A stretch of 64,000 nt of DNA from Azorinus chamasolen (GCA_963576725.1 OY755239.1:59303453-59367452), one strand, 5' to 3'. Positions 23,501 to 38,500 are shown, counted from the first letter of the stretch. A program made the numbers and translations. The notes: generated by a model from the letters alone, not told the origin.

Positions 23501-26500
23501 AGGGTCAATCCGATCAGGGTCTGAAATGTTTGCTTTTGACATTATATAGATCCGAGTCTACAGTTTTTGTCAAAGCAAAAGATTCTCTTGAGAAGTTTAC
23601 GTTATAAAAATTGAGCTAACTAGAACTGTAAGCCACAGGCTAACGAATACCCCCCACCTGACTGCTTGTCAGAACACCTATCACCAATCTGAACATATGT
23701 ACATACAGAAACATGAAGAGATTTATAAAACCCAATTTATGTAATAAAAATGACAAGATGTTCAGCAATAAAGAGAAATGTAATATTCAATCCAAGATCA
23801 ATCACAAACATAAATAAAGCAACTTTTACCAAACATTGTCAAGTCCAAAAAGGGAGATAAGTCTGTTGTTAAAATTCAAAGAAGTGTTATGGCTGCTGCC
23901 AGACAATGTCATCCAATAAGTTCAAGCAGCTTTGTTTATTTTTGTGAAGTCTCAACTCCAAAGTTCTAATCAAATAGGTACCTTTTCAGAAAAACCTTAA
24001 GTTCAAGGACCATAACTCTGTGAAAAATTATTCAACCAGACGGATATTCGAACTTAAGCTGTAACTCATCTAGATTTAGATTTATGTCAAATATATTTAG
24101 TTAATATCTCCAAGCACTTCCAAAGAAAGACCGGAAAATTGAAAATTTGATAAAAAAAATTAAGTTCAAGGGCCATAACTCTATCAAAAATTATTCAACC
24201 AGACTGAGATTGGGAATTAAGCTGTAAATCATCTAGATTTAGCTTTATGCCAAAAATAAAGTTAAAATCTCCAACCACTCCCAAAAAAGTCTGGAAAATT
24301 CAAAATTTGAAGAAAAAATTTGAAGTTCAAGGGCAATAACTCTGGAAATAATTATTCAACTGGATTGAAATTGGAACATAAGCTGTAACTTATCAAGATT
24401 TAGCTTTGTATTAAATATAGAGTTGATATCTCCAGTCACTTCCATTAAAAGTCCAGAAAACCGAAAAACATTGGTAGGGGACTAAAAAGGGGGAGATAAC
24501 TCCTGAAGTAATGGTCCGATCATAATGAAAATATGCGGTGCACAGGTTTATATGGTCATATGGCTATACATGAAGTTTCAACAAAATTGAATCAAAACTG
24601 TAGAAGAAGAAGGCCGGACAAAATTGTGTCCACGGACGGACAGACAGACGGACATACTAACAAATGGGTAGTTGTGTGACTTTTTCCTTTGATCTTTTCT
24701 TGTGGGACTAGTCCCACAAGAAAAACTATTTTTGGCTCTAACTTTGGAAAAGAATGATCTGGAAGCTAACCCTAACCCTAACCCTATGTCCCACAACTGG
24801 CCAGGTTAATGTCACAAGAAATGGCCAGGTTAATGTCACAAGAGATGGCCAGGTTAATGATTTTACTTGTGTGACTAGTTAGAAAAAGTCACACAACTAC
24901 CCATTGGTGAGTGCGGACGGACAGACAGACAGACGGACAACCTGATTCCAGTATACCCCCCCAAACTTCGTTGTGGGGGGTATAATAAATATTCATGTTG
25001 TCATGTATTTCTTACATGAATACTGAACAGGGTAATGGTTAATTTAACACTTTCCCATATGTAAGCACATTTTGACGCACCTGCAAAAAGAGAAGACCAA
25101 GATCAGACGGCTCCTATAGGAGCCGTCTGATCAGGGTCTGCTCTGTTTGCTAATGGAATTTGAAAGATCTGTTCCTGTAGTTTATGAAATGGCTACAATG
25201 TTTCACCTTCCATATTTCATTGTAACTATTTTGTCCATGAAAATTCAGTAGGTATTGAAATTTGTAATAAACATAGAACAAGGAAAGGGTTAATAATCAT
25301 TTTGCCCAAATATTCTCTTTGTTATGACTACAACACTTCTACTGAGAAGCCTTAATCCTTTATCTCATGAATATTCATGTAAGAAATAATGACATCAAAC
25401 ATTTTAATAAGATGATTTTTTATAATGGCGTATGGACAAAGGAAATTTTTTACCATGACAGAAATTGTCAAAGCAGATCTCGATTATTCTATAAGCTAAC
25501 AGAGCAGACCCTGATCAGATATCTCCTACAAGAGCTGTCTGATCTGGGTCTACTGAGACTGTTTGCAAAGGTGTCAAAAAAGGAGTATCTCTGGAGGAAG
25601 CGTTATACTTTTCCTTCAGATAAACACATTTTCACTCATCTGCAAACAGAGTGGACCCAGATCAGATTGCTCCTATAGGAGATATCTGATCAGGATCTGC
25701 TCTGTTTTCTAATGGAATTTGATAGATCTGTTTCCTTAGTTTCAAAAAAGGCTACATTGCTCCACCTTTCATATTTCATTATAACTATTTTGTCCATGAA
25801 TATTCAGTAAGTGTTGAAATTTGGAATAAATATAGAACAGGCAAGGGGTTAAAAGGGGTCCCTATGAGGTGCAGGGTTATCTCTGAGTTTGATGGGGACA
25901 TATGGACTCTGGGCTACAGATAAATGCACTAAAGTACTGAAGCTCTAAAATCGTTATTTCTCGGAAAGACGATTCTAAAGAGTGGTCACAACATAGGGTT
26001 TGGTGGAGAAATAAAGGAGTTACTCTTGAAAATGTTTAAATTTACGCATCTTATCCGGACCTCTGTTTCTGTATATGAAAATTTTGATAACATCATTATC
26101 ATTAGGGCAGCTTCATTTAACATATACAGAGTTCAAGGCAAGAGGCTTAACTCTTGTAGTCTGTACAATTTGTTGTCTGCTACAACAATATTTTATTTTA
26201 TAATACATATTTTATTAGAACAATTTGTCCATGAATATTCAGTAGGTATTGAAATTTGGAATAAATATAGAACAGAGAAATGGTTAAACAGATTAATCAG
26301 GAGAGCTTATCACTACAATAATATTTTCCTTATGGCATACCCAGGAATATTTCGCTGACTTTTGACAGCTTGTTACACTACCAGAACAGACTAGTCATAA
26401 CATACCTCTTTAATACATCTGTGCTAAGCTATTCAAAGGTTACTTACATTGTCTAAGGAGAAGTTGTATTGAACCTGTTTAATGAGTGCATTCTCAGGTT

Positions 26501-29500
26501 CCGTAAGAATTCTAATTAACATTTCTTCCGTGAGAGGATGCAGGGCAACTATTGTAGACATCCTGCCCACAAACTCTGGAATGAGTCCATACTGAATCAT
26601 ATCACAGGCTTCCACTTTCTGTAACAGTCTTTCCTTTTCTTTATTCTTCTCCTCTGTGGTAACATTGTCTTTGTATACATTAAACACATCAACAGAGGAG
26701 TTCTCCGTTTTGTTTTGAGTTTTTGTCACTGGTGCTCCAAAACCCAAAGTCTGAAAGAATATTTCAGAAACAAATGATAAGAGTACAAAACACTTTCCCT
26801 CATAAAAATTTATGTGAGAAATAAAGACATCATAAATATCAATTAGCCACTTTTCATAATCGCATCATGAACATGGGAATGGCAGAAATTGTAGAATCAG
26901 ATCTATATTATATCACAAGGAAACAGAGGAGACCCTGATCAGAAAGCTCGGATAGGAGCTGTCTGATCAGGGTCTGCTCTGTTTACGAATGGAATTATAT
27001 TGATCTGATTCTACACTTTCTTACATAGTCAAAAATTTGTTTGTTAATAATGCTGTAAAATAATTCTGCTCATTAATATTCATGATGCCATTGTTTCTAA
27101 CATGAATATGCAACACAAAAAGGTTTAAAATTTTACCTAATAAAATTGCCTTTTCATATGAAAACAGGAGACCAAGTATTTCTTACATGAATTTCATCAT
27201 ACAAAAATTAACAAATAAGTAGAACAAAACGCTCCTGCAGTGTTGTGTTGACTGCTTTTGAATTTCATCAGTTAAAAGGCTTTTTTAGATCCAACCCAGG
27301 GCTCTAGAAATCCGGAAAATCGCCGGTCTGGACCGATTTTTGCATTTTGAGACCGGTTTGTATTTCAGAATCTGAAAAAAAATCGGTCCGAAAATCTTAA
27401 GCAGACAACGTTTGTAATCAAAATCATCTGCTGAAAGTAACTGTTTTCATTTGACCCCAGCATTAACGTGTCAAGAGATTAAAGGCTAGAGGCCCCGGGC
27501 AGTCAGTCCAGTTCCACTTGGTCTCTTCTCAGCTAGTCAATCAACCATGGTAGTAATATTGATAAGACATTCATCTCTTATGACAGAAATCGAAACATTA
27601 CCTACCTTGTACCTGTTAACAAACACGTTACAGTCCATAGATTTAGGCTACTGTAATTATATTAAGGCTGAAAGGTCACTGAGAAATAACATCTTTGCAT
27701 CGGGTAATCAGTTTTTTAAGAGCAAATACTCTCTTGGTATCCATCAGCAACACAATTAACTTTGAACAATCATAACAAAAAGTCAACAACATGTCCGCTT
27801 GTTTCAAGGTAAAGATTGACCTATTTTGAGACTCCACATTAAAGAGCTCCTTAGGTAGATCCACAGGGGTCTGAAGTTTGCCTGGACCCCAAAATGACGC
27901 ACCTGTGTAAAAAAATCCATTCTGGGTCGAAGTCATTGATTACATATATATATACATTCTTATGTATATATATGTAATCAATGACTTCGACCCAGAATGG
28001 ATTTTTTACACAGGTGTGCCATTTTTGGGTCCAGACACACTTCAGACCCCTGTGGGTAGATCTACATTTATCTGCCAAAAATATGCTGCAGTGAACAGAA
28101 AAACAATGTTGGCTTGTTGCTTTCGTTTATCTGATGAGAAATAAGTATGCATCATAAGCTAAATGATAATAACTAATCATGTAAGATTTTAAATACAAAC
28201 TAGTTTTCTTGCTTCTCTATCAAAGTCTTCAAAACTGCCATTCATACAAACTTGAAATGTCATTGGTTTTCGCGAATGTCAAATGGTGTTCACAAATTTC
28301 GATATTTCATGCTATCATATTATTATATACAAACTATAAGTTGGCAATAGCCCCTCATAAACATATTACCGAGTGGCTTATGTCCGCATATCACAAGAAG
28401 ACAAGGGGGCAAATGTCCGCTCATCAAGAAATAGGTGGCAAATGTCCGGGGAAATGGGGGGGGGGGGGGGGGGGGGGGGGCTAATGTCCGTTTACCGGCT
28501 GGACCGGTTGGGATTTGAAAATTTCTAGAGCCCTGATCCAACCTCTTTGAATAAATATAGCTCTACTCAAATGGAGCATTTACTAGAGATAAGGAAAATT
28601 TTAGAATTGTGAAGTTTTGAAACCAATGTGATTAAAAGAGCATTTGCTCTTTTGGAGCAAATGCTCTATTTATCACAATTTTTCAAAAAGTGGCTTTTTC
28701 AGAGACGTCATAATGAGGGAATGAGTTAAGACCCAAAATTTTATTTCTCTTTAATGGTCACTTAACAATTAACTGATAGATTCGGGTCTGCTCTATTTGC
28801 TTATTAAATTGTATAGATCTAATTCTACAGTGTCTGCCATGGCTACCAAACCCTGTGCTCAGAGACCATTACAGTAAAACAGCCAAAACATATTCATGTT
28901 GCCATTATTTCTTACACGAATAATCGTAAGGGGTAGTGTCATGACAGTAAACTGTATGTCTTAACCCATTCCCCCAAAGGCTATTTCTTTGAATGAATCT
29001 ACCGAAAAGGAGCATTTACTAGAGAAAAGGAAAATGTTATAATTGTGTAGGATAGAGACCATTGTGATAAATAGAGCATTTGCTCCATAGGAGCAAATGC
29101 TCTATTTATCACAATGGTTTCAAGAAGTGACTATTACAGAGGCAAAGAAAAGCATATTTATGGAGGAAAGGGTTAAATCTTGCTGAATCCAGATTTTAAA
29201 CCTTTACTCCATGAATATTCATGTTAGAAATACAGACATCATGAATATTAATTAGATTGTTATAATACAGGAATCTTTGGCCATAGCAGAAACTCTCTGA
29301 TATATTATATCATAAGCAAACAGAATGGACCGTGATCAGACAGCTCCTACAGGAGTCATCTGATCTGGGTTTACTCTGTTTGCAAAGGCATAGAAAGGTG
29401 CATTTATGGAGTAAAGGGTTAAGCTTGCAAGAAACCAAGTACATGTACTCACCTTGGTCTGGGTCCTGTTCAGCACTACTTTGTCCATCCCATTAAATGC

Positions 29501-32500
29501 CCCAGCCGCAATGAAAAGAATATTGGTAGTGTCCACGTGCACAGACTCCCCGCCCCTCATCCTTTTACTGCCTCGCTCTGTTACGTTTATCATTGTGCCC
29601 TCCAGCATCTTCAGCATAGCTTGCTGCACGCCTTCTCCACCTACGTCCTTGATCTGGTAGTGGGAATTCCTGATCCGCGTTATCTTGTCAACCTCATCCA
29701 GAAACACAATGCCTGTTAAGTGTAATATAAAGCAGAAAGTTAGGAATACAGAACATAATCCTGATCATTGACATGAGAATTAACTGTTTTCTTAAACCCT
29801 TTCCTCCATAAATACGCCTTTCTACGCCTCTGTAAAAATCACCTGTTGAAACCATTGTGAAAAATAGAGCATTTGCTCCTATAGGAGCAAATGCTCTATC
29901 TATCACAATGGTTTCAAACTACAAAATTCTAATATTTTCCCTTTCTCTAGTTATTGCTCCTTTTTGGTAGATTTATTCAAATATGTAGGTTGTATCTAAA
30001 AATAGCCTATGAGGTAATGGGTTAACGTCTGATCAGTGTTTGATCTGTTTGCTTATAGAATAATATAGATCTAATTTTACACTTTCTGCTATTAACTCAT
30101 TCTCTCCTAGGCTATTTTTAGACCCAACCTCTTTGAATGTATCTACCGAAAAGGAGCATTAACTAGAAGAAAGGAAAAATTTATAATTTTTTACACATGT
30201 AGTTTGAAACCATTGTGATAAATAGAGCATTTGCTCCCAGATCCTGTAGGAACCGTCTGATCAGGGTCTGCTCTGTTTGCTTATGGTGTAGTATAGATCT
30301 GATTCTACAGCTTCTGCCCGAGCCAAAATGTACTGTGTTCATATGCCATTATACAAAATAATCTTATTAATATTCATGACATCATTATTTCCTACATGAA
30401 TATCCATTAGGGAAAGAGTTAATGCAGGGTGAAAGTCATGCAGAAAGCTACTCTAGCATGACTTTCACCCTGCATTAAGCAGCTACCTGCCTAAATATGT
30501 CTAAATTCTTCTGAACTAGAATTCTGGTTTACTGTATTTGGACAGCTGTCTGCCTCTTTCTATAGATCTGGTATATATCAATATTACCTTGCTGGCATTT
30601 CTCTATGTTGCCATTGGACTGTTGAAACAAGCGACCAATCACCGACTCGATATCCTCTCCTACGTAACCAGCAGAGGTCAGGGTTGTACAGTCACAAATG
30701 GCAAAAGGTACATCCAGAAAACGAGCCAGAACTTGACCAATGTATGTCTTACCTATAACAAAAGACATTTGAGTGAAGAGGTTATTTTCTGTCTATTAAC
30801 CCTGTACTCCATAAATACGCCTTTCTATGCCTTTGCAGAGAAGACCCAGCCAGATCAGACGGCTACTGTAGGAGCACTGTGATCAGGGTCTGCTCTGTTT
30901 GCTTATAATATAGATATGATTCTACAGATTCTGCCATGGCAAAAGAATTCTGTGTCCATGTGTTATTTTACAAAACATCTAATTAATATTTATGATGTCA
31001 ATATTTCTTACATGAATATTCATGGAGTAAAGGGTTATAAGAAGATAAAGCTAATGGTCATACAAATACAAAAATTCTGCTTCAACTTCTCCATCAAAGA
31101 AAAAAAATTGCTCAGTAGGCCACAGATCAATAGCAAGTATACGCTTAAATAGTTATACCTGAACCAGTTGGTCCCAGCATCAATATGTTGCTCTTTTCAA
31201 GGACAATCTTCTGCATGTTGTTTTGGTCTGAGCTCTCAGTCTCATGTTTTCTAGGAGGATCCAAATTAGGGCCCAGTGCACTGTTATGACCTGGCAACCG
31301 GGTCTGCAAAATGTTGGCAATAGCCTCTGAAAGAAGAAACCAAGAAGCATCCAAAAATATGAGTTTTTTCAAATACCGTTTATCCACACATTAACATTTT
31401 ACTTCCAAACCCCTTTTGATGCATTTGCCAGAGTAGATACAGGAGCAATCTGGGTCCATGCTTATAAAACATTTTAGTTGAGTCTGAGTTCGTTCTCAAG
31501 CTTTTGATTGGTCAGATGAGTTCTCAAGCTTTTGATTGGTCAGATTTGAGCCAGAGGCTCAAATCTGACCAATCAAAAACTTGAGAATGAACTCAGACTC
31601 AACTAAAAGTTTTATAAGCATGGATACTGATCAGGAGCTGCTCTTTTAGCATACAAAATAATATAGATTCTACAGCTTCTGTCACGGCCAAAAACTCCAG
31701 TGCTCAAATACAGTTCAACTTCTATGTGTCGACCTTCGATGTATCAACTTTCTCAACGTGTCGATCTTCTTTCCAAGTTTTGAAACCTTTCCTTATATAT
31801 TCCATTTATGTGTCGATCTTATACGAGTCGATCTTTTCAATTAGTGTTCAATTTTCAGAGGAGAAGATTTTCAAAGTTTTCACTATATGTTTCATTAGAA
31901 AAATAGCCACCCCTGGGATGGGACCAATTTTGACCCCAGGGGCATAATTTGTATGACTTTTGTAGAGGACCTGAACATAATGCTATGTGCCAAATATATA
32001 AGCTGAGTACCTTCCAGTTTCAGAGGAGAATATTTTCAAAGTTTTACTATATGTTTCTATAGAAAACAAGGCACCCCTGGCATGAGGCCAATTTTAACCC
32101 CAGGGGCATAATTTAAATAACTTTTGTAGATGACCTACAGATGATGCTATGTGCTAAAGATGAAAGCTGAGAACACTGTATATTCAGAGGAGAAGATTTT
32201 TAAAGGTTCACATTGTGGACGCGGGACTACGCACGCTGACGGACATCAGGTGATCACAAAAGCTCACCCAGGGCCCTGAGAACTTTGTGCTCTGGTGAGC
32301 TAAAAAGAGTAAAGCTTTTATTTTAGAAATTGAGCAAATGAAATTTTATTAAGATGACAACAGCTTAATAATGCTACAGTTAACACACTTATTACCCTAA
32401 AGTGTTCAGCGAAGCTGTTTAACCCTTTCCCTGTTCTGTCTTAAGGCCAAAATTCGATACCTACTGAATATTCATTAACAAAATAGTTATAAAGAAATAT

Positions 32501-35500
32501 GGAAGGTGAAACATTGTAGACATTTTAGAAAGCAAAGAAACTGATCTATCAAATTCTAATAGCAAACAGAGTAGACCCTGATCAGACGGCTCCTCTAGGA
32601 GCCGTCTGATCTGGGTCTACTCTGTTTGCAAATGCGTGAAAACACGTTTGTAAAAGGGAAAGGGTTAATCAGAGTCTACACTATTTGTCTAAGTTTGTCT
32701 GTCAAAATACTTTTGATAATAAGGGTAAGAAACTTCAGTGCACAAGGGCCGTATTGATTACCTCTAGAAAGACTGGCAGGTGAGGGATCTTGTCTGAGGG
32801 AGTCAGAGGAGATCTTGTTGACTTTGGTGTTGTGTTTGACCCGTTTGTAATGATTGTAGGCAGCCACTGACAGGATCCTCTTAGCTTCTTCCTGGCCGAC
32901 CACATGAAGGTCCAGAAATTCCTTAATCTGAAAACAGAAACAACCATCGATGCTGTACTAATTCAAACCACAGCCTCAGTTTAGCAACACATTCACAGGT
33001 TTCAGACTCATGTTTATTCTCAAACACGTTTTCATAGTTCCCATATTCTACCAGAATGGCTGAAGCTATGAACAAAGCGAACGTGTTTGAGTTTCTGTGG
33101 AATCACATCTACATGTATATCATTAATAAGCGAACAGAGCAGACCCTGATCAAATGGCTCCTACTACAGGAACAGTCTGATCTGGGTCTACTCTGATTGC
33201 AAACAATAGAAAGGTGTACTTATTGAAGTCAAGGGTTATTGTTCCTTCAGACAAAGAGTGTAGATCCAGATCAAACTGCTCCTGAAAGAGTTGATCACTG
33301 TCTACCCTGTTTGTTAGTCCCATAAGTTTTATTTAACCCATTCCCTCATATTGACACTTTTTGGTGCCTGTGAACAAGTTACCTGTTGAAACCATTGTGA
33401 TAAATAAGCATTTGCTCCTATAGGAGCAAATGCTCTATTTATCACAATGGTCTCAAACTACAAAATTCTAAAAGTTTCCTTTTCTCTAGTTAATGGTCCT
33501 TTTTGGTAGATTTATTCAAAGTGGTTTGATCTAAAAATAACCTATGAGGGAATGGGTTAAAGCTATGGAAACAGTGAAACATTTACTTATTGAGCTCTAC
33601 AAATTGGCAGGATGGGCTGCATTGGTGTTCCAATATTAGGGTTAAATACAGCAGGTTTAATAACGGCATCTTGTGATTTATTTCATAATTGATATCTTAA
33701 TTCAGTAGTTATTTGTACAGTAAACTCATTTCAATCAACCACTTTCTGATTTGACAGGGGTATCTTAAACAGACAAGATTGTTCGAAGGAACACATGTGT
33801 CACCTGCTCACAGGTGACACAAAAACTGTTCATCCATTGGAGTGCCAACATCAGAACAAAGGGGAATAACTCAAAAAGTATTGCATGTAAAGTGACAAAC
33901 CTTAGTTACAACAATGGTCCTCAATGAGAGGAAAACACATGTGAAAATTGGAAGCTCTATAATGATTAGTTTAGAAATGATGACCAAAAAAAGAAAGTGT
34001 GATGGACAGACAGACAGATGGGCAGACAGAATGACGATGGAAAAGTGATCCCTAAGTGACACACTGCCTCTCGGCAGCTGACTCAAAAAGCAAGTGCCGT
34101 AGTTGCTTAAAGCAAGGCAAACGTTACACAAAAAGTACCTTTCTGCATTAAGTTAATTTCTTTTTTTAATGGTAGCTTTATGAATATTAATTAGATGAAT
34201 TGTTATAATGGCGTATGAACACAGGATATCTTGACAATGGCAGAATCTGAAGAATCAGATGATGGCCTATATAATTCCATAAGCAAACAGAGCAGACCCT
34301 GGTTAGACAGCTCACCTCTGACCATCTGACCTCATTTTACTCTGTTTGCAAAGGCTATATGTGTCTATATGAGGTAAAGGCTTAAGGCAGGTTTTACTGT
34401 AGCACACTACCTGTAGCTTACCTCCTGAAGCACACTCCCTGTAGTTCACTACCTCTTTATAGCTCACTTCCTCTCTATAGCTCACTTCTGGTAGCACACT
34501 CCCTGTAGCTCACTACCTCTCTATAACTCACTCCCTAAAGCACACTCCCTGTAGTTCACTACCTCTCTACAGCTCATTCCCTCTCTATAGCTCACACCTT
34601 GTAGCACACTCCCTGTAGTTCATTCCTAGTAGCTTACATCCTGTAGCTCCCTCTCTGTATCTCACTCCCTGTAGCTTACCTCCTGTGGTATGGGGACTGT
34701 CTTCTCTTTCGGCTTTTCTACCTTGCTTTCCATGTGGGCGATGCAGTGGTTACACACCTTACACCGTATGTACCGCACAGTACCTATAATACCAGTCACA
34801 CAGCTGTGCATAAGAGCAGTTCTCATCTACCCCTATTACCTTAACCCTTTCTAATACCTACTGAATATTAATGGACAAAATAGTTATAATGAAATATGGA
34901 AGGAAGAGCAATGTAGCCATTTCAGAAAGTAAAGAAAGTTAAGAAACAGACCAATCAAATTCCATTAGCAAACAGAGCAGACCCTGATCAGATGGCTCCT
35001 ATAGGAGCTGTCTGATCTTGGTCTACTCTGTTTGCAAATGCGTGAAAACATGTTCATATGACGGAAAGGGTTAACCCACAAAACACTGAATTTTCAAATG
35101 GACTGTTTCATTATTCAAACAGGTCAAGCTTATGGTCAATATGTAGACTTTTTTCTAAAGAAAATTAAAACATGACAAACAGTGCAGACCCTGATGAGAG
35201 GGCTCCTCTAGGAGCTCTCTCATCTGGGTCTACACTGTTTGCAAAGGACATCAGTGACTCGTGTCCAGCACTGTATGGATTAGTTTTCAGACAGACAAAC
35301 TTAGGCAAATAGTGCAGATCCATATCAAATGAAACCTTCAGGAGCCATTTGATCAGGGTCTACATTATTTGCTACGAAGTGAGATAAATTGTGTCAAATT
35401 GAACTATTCAGTGTAACAAAAAAGAATCATTAGGTTTGTAAACATTTTGTTTCTCTACAAAACCCTATTTAAGTACTAACTAAAATAATCTTTGAGATGG

Positions 35501-38500
35501 AGTTTGGCAGAGATATAAACAAGAGGGCCATGATGGCCCTGTATCGCTCACCTGGTTAAATGATGTCATGTGACTTATCAATTTTGACCCCAGGGGCACA
35601 ATTTGAACAATCTATGTAGAAGTCCACTAGATGATTCTGCATACCAAATTTGGTAGCCCTATGCCTTACAGGTTTTGTCAAGAATTTTTTTTAAAGTTTT
35701 CAGTAAAATTTGTGACCCCCAGGGCGAGGACAATTTTGATCCCAGTGGCATAATTGGAACAATCTTAGAAAAGGTTCACCAGAGGATGCTTCATAACAAA
35801 TATCGCAGCTCTAAGCCTTTCAGGTTTGAGACAAGAAGATTTTTTAAAGTGTTTACAATATAATCCTATGTAAAACATGTGACCCCCAGGGTGTGGCCGT
35901 GTTTGACCCCAGGGGCATAATTTGAACAATCTTAGTAAAGGTTCACCAGATGATGCTACATACCAAATATCACAGCTCTAAACTTTTCGGTTTCAGACAA
36001 GAAGATCTTTAAAGTTTTTACTATATAATCCTATGTAAAACTTGTGACCCTCGGGGTTGGGCCAATTTTGACCCCAGGGGCAAAATTTCAACAATCTAAG
36101 AAGATTTTTAAAGTTTTTACTTCTTTTTGGACATTGGTTGCCATAGCAACCAGAGTTCTAAATGGAATCAAATTCTTTGAACAACTTTGGAAGAGGTTGA
36201 CCCAAGGAACATTTCTGCCAAGTTTGGTAAAATTCCAGCAAGTAGTTTAGGAGGAGATGTCATTTTAAGAAAAAGTTGATGACGGACGACACACAACTGA
36301 CGACTGACACAGGGCGATCACAATAGCTCACCTTGGCACTTTGTGCCAGGTGAGCTAAAAAACTATTGTCCATGTACCTTGCTTTCTTACAGATACATAT
36401 AACAAGGTACAAACTGAACAAACCCATTGGCAAAAGATACATATAACAAGGCACATACTGAACAAAACCAATGGCAATAAAACAAATTTTAGACGATTAC
36501 TTCCACGTGATTGAAATCTTCAACCTTTAATCTTTGTTAAATAGGTTGAAACTGTTACTTCATACCATACAATAATTTAGTTAACCTATTAGTGCCTAGT
36601 GACCCTTAAAAAGACATAGGCAAACAGCATAGGCTCAGATCAGAGGGCTCCTTTATCAGGGTCTGCACTGTTTGCTGAGCCCATCAATGTCAAAGGAAAT
36701 ATTTTGTTTGCTATGGTCCTCCATATGAAACAAGAGAGTCGTCACGGGTGACAAATGCCCCCAAAGTATTAAGTTGATTCTTAACGCTTAAGAAAGACCC
36801 TATGTCGATCCTTAACGTTAAAAACATACCCTCAGTCAATTCTAAACGCATGGTCAAAGTTTCATGTAACACTGGCTCTTAGACAGCTGCAACAGAAGTT
36901 ACCTAATATGGATCTACATGCATGTATAGCATCTGATTTAGGTAGTGTTGTAAGCAAGCAATGAAGACCCAGTAGCTCCTACAGGAGCTGTCTGATATGG
37001 GTCTATATTGTTATAATGCTGTAATTCATCTGAAAGTTCTGACACTGCAAGTATTTGAACAGCATGGCCTACCCATGTATGAATAGTATTTAGAGCTCTT
37101 TATAATGTCTGATTCATGCTAATGTAGTAGCAAACAGTGTAGACCCTGTAGTTTGATTTGGGTCTACACTGTTTGCCTAAGCATATCTGTCCAATACTTA
37201 CAAATTACAAATTTGGAATCTGTAACTGATAAGGTATAGGAGATATGCTCCGGACAAGCCTTTAGTAAAATCAAGGTCAAAGGTCAAGGGCACATTGACC
37301 TAAAAAATGGTACGCGACACTCCGCCATCCCAAGATGAACTCACACACCAAATTTGGAATCCGTAGCTGGTAAGGTATAGGAGATATGCTCTGGACAAGC
37401 TTTTTGTATCTGGTAAGGTATAGGAGATATGCTCCGGACTGTAAAATTGAGGTCAAAGGTCAAGGTCAGTGTTCTGAAAATGGTACACGACTCTCCGCCA
37501 TCCCAAGATGAACTCACAAACCAAATTTGGAATCCGTAGCTGGTAAGGTATAGGAGAAATGCTGCGGACAAGTTTTTTGTAAAATCGAGGTCAAAGGTCA
37601 AGGTCACAGTGACCTGAAAATGGAACGCGACACACCGCCATCCCAAGATAAACTCACACACCAAATTTGGAATCCGTAGCTGGTAAGGTATAGGTGATAT
37701 TCTCTGGACAACCTTTTTTGTAAAATCGAGGTCGAAGGTCAAGGTCACAGTGACCTGAAAATGATACGCGACACTCCGTCATCCCAAGATGAACTCACAT
37801 ACCAAATTTTGGATCCGTAGCTGGTAAGGTATAGGAGATATGCTCCGGACAAGCTTTTTGTAAAATCGAGGTCAAAGGTCAAGGTCAAGGTCACAGTGAC
37901 CTGAAAATGGTATGCGACACTCCGCCATCTCAAGGTGATCTCACACACCAAATTTGGAATCCGTATCTGGCAAGGTATAGGAGATATGCTCTGGACAAGA
38001 TTTTGTAAAATCGGTCAAAGGTCAAGGTCAAGGTCACAGTGATCTAAAAATAGTACGCGACACTCCTCCATCCCAATATGAACTCACACACCAAATTTGG
38101 AATCCTTAGCTGGTAAGGTATAGTTTATATACTCCGGACAAGCTTTTTTAAAATCGAGGTCAAAGGTCAAGGTCAAGGTCAAAGTGACCTGGAAATGGTA
38201 CGCGACACTCCGCCATCCCAAGATGAACTCACACACCAAATTTGGAATTTGTAGCTGGTAAGGTAAAGGAGATATGCTCCGGACAAGCTTTTTGTAAAAT
38301 CGGTCAAAGGTCATGGTCAAGGTCACAGTGATCTAAAAATGGTACGCGACACTCCTCCATCCCAAGATGAACTCACACACCAAATTTGGAATCCTTAGCT
38401 GGTAAGGTATAGGAGATATACTCCGGACAAGCTTTTTGTAGCTGATAAGGTATAAGCTTTTTTTTAAATCGAGGTCAAAGGTCAAGGTCTCAGTGACACT

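Larger units (their letters stand above)
23420..25042 (+). mobile_element. A3 MITE split by a 1.4-kb HINE-like element
   Basis: Left part TTAATCCTATCCCTCATAT to AAAATTGAGCTAA; right part AATAAATATTCATG to AACAGGGTAATGGTTAA. Confidence 0.75.
27272..28729 (-). mobile_element. B MITE split by a hAT-like element
   Basis: TTAAAAGGCTTTTTTAGATCC is interrupted and resumes TCCAACCTCTTTGAATAAAT; right end AATGAGGGAATGAGTTAA. Confidence 0.88.

Noticed and set aside
24766..24785. True telomere or chromosome end
   Set aside because: Only three CCCTAA units inside a bounded TIR element.
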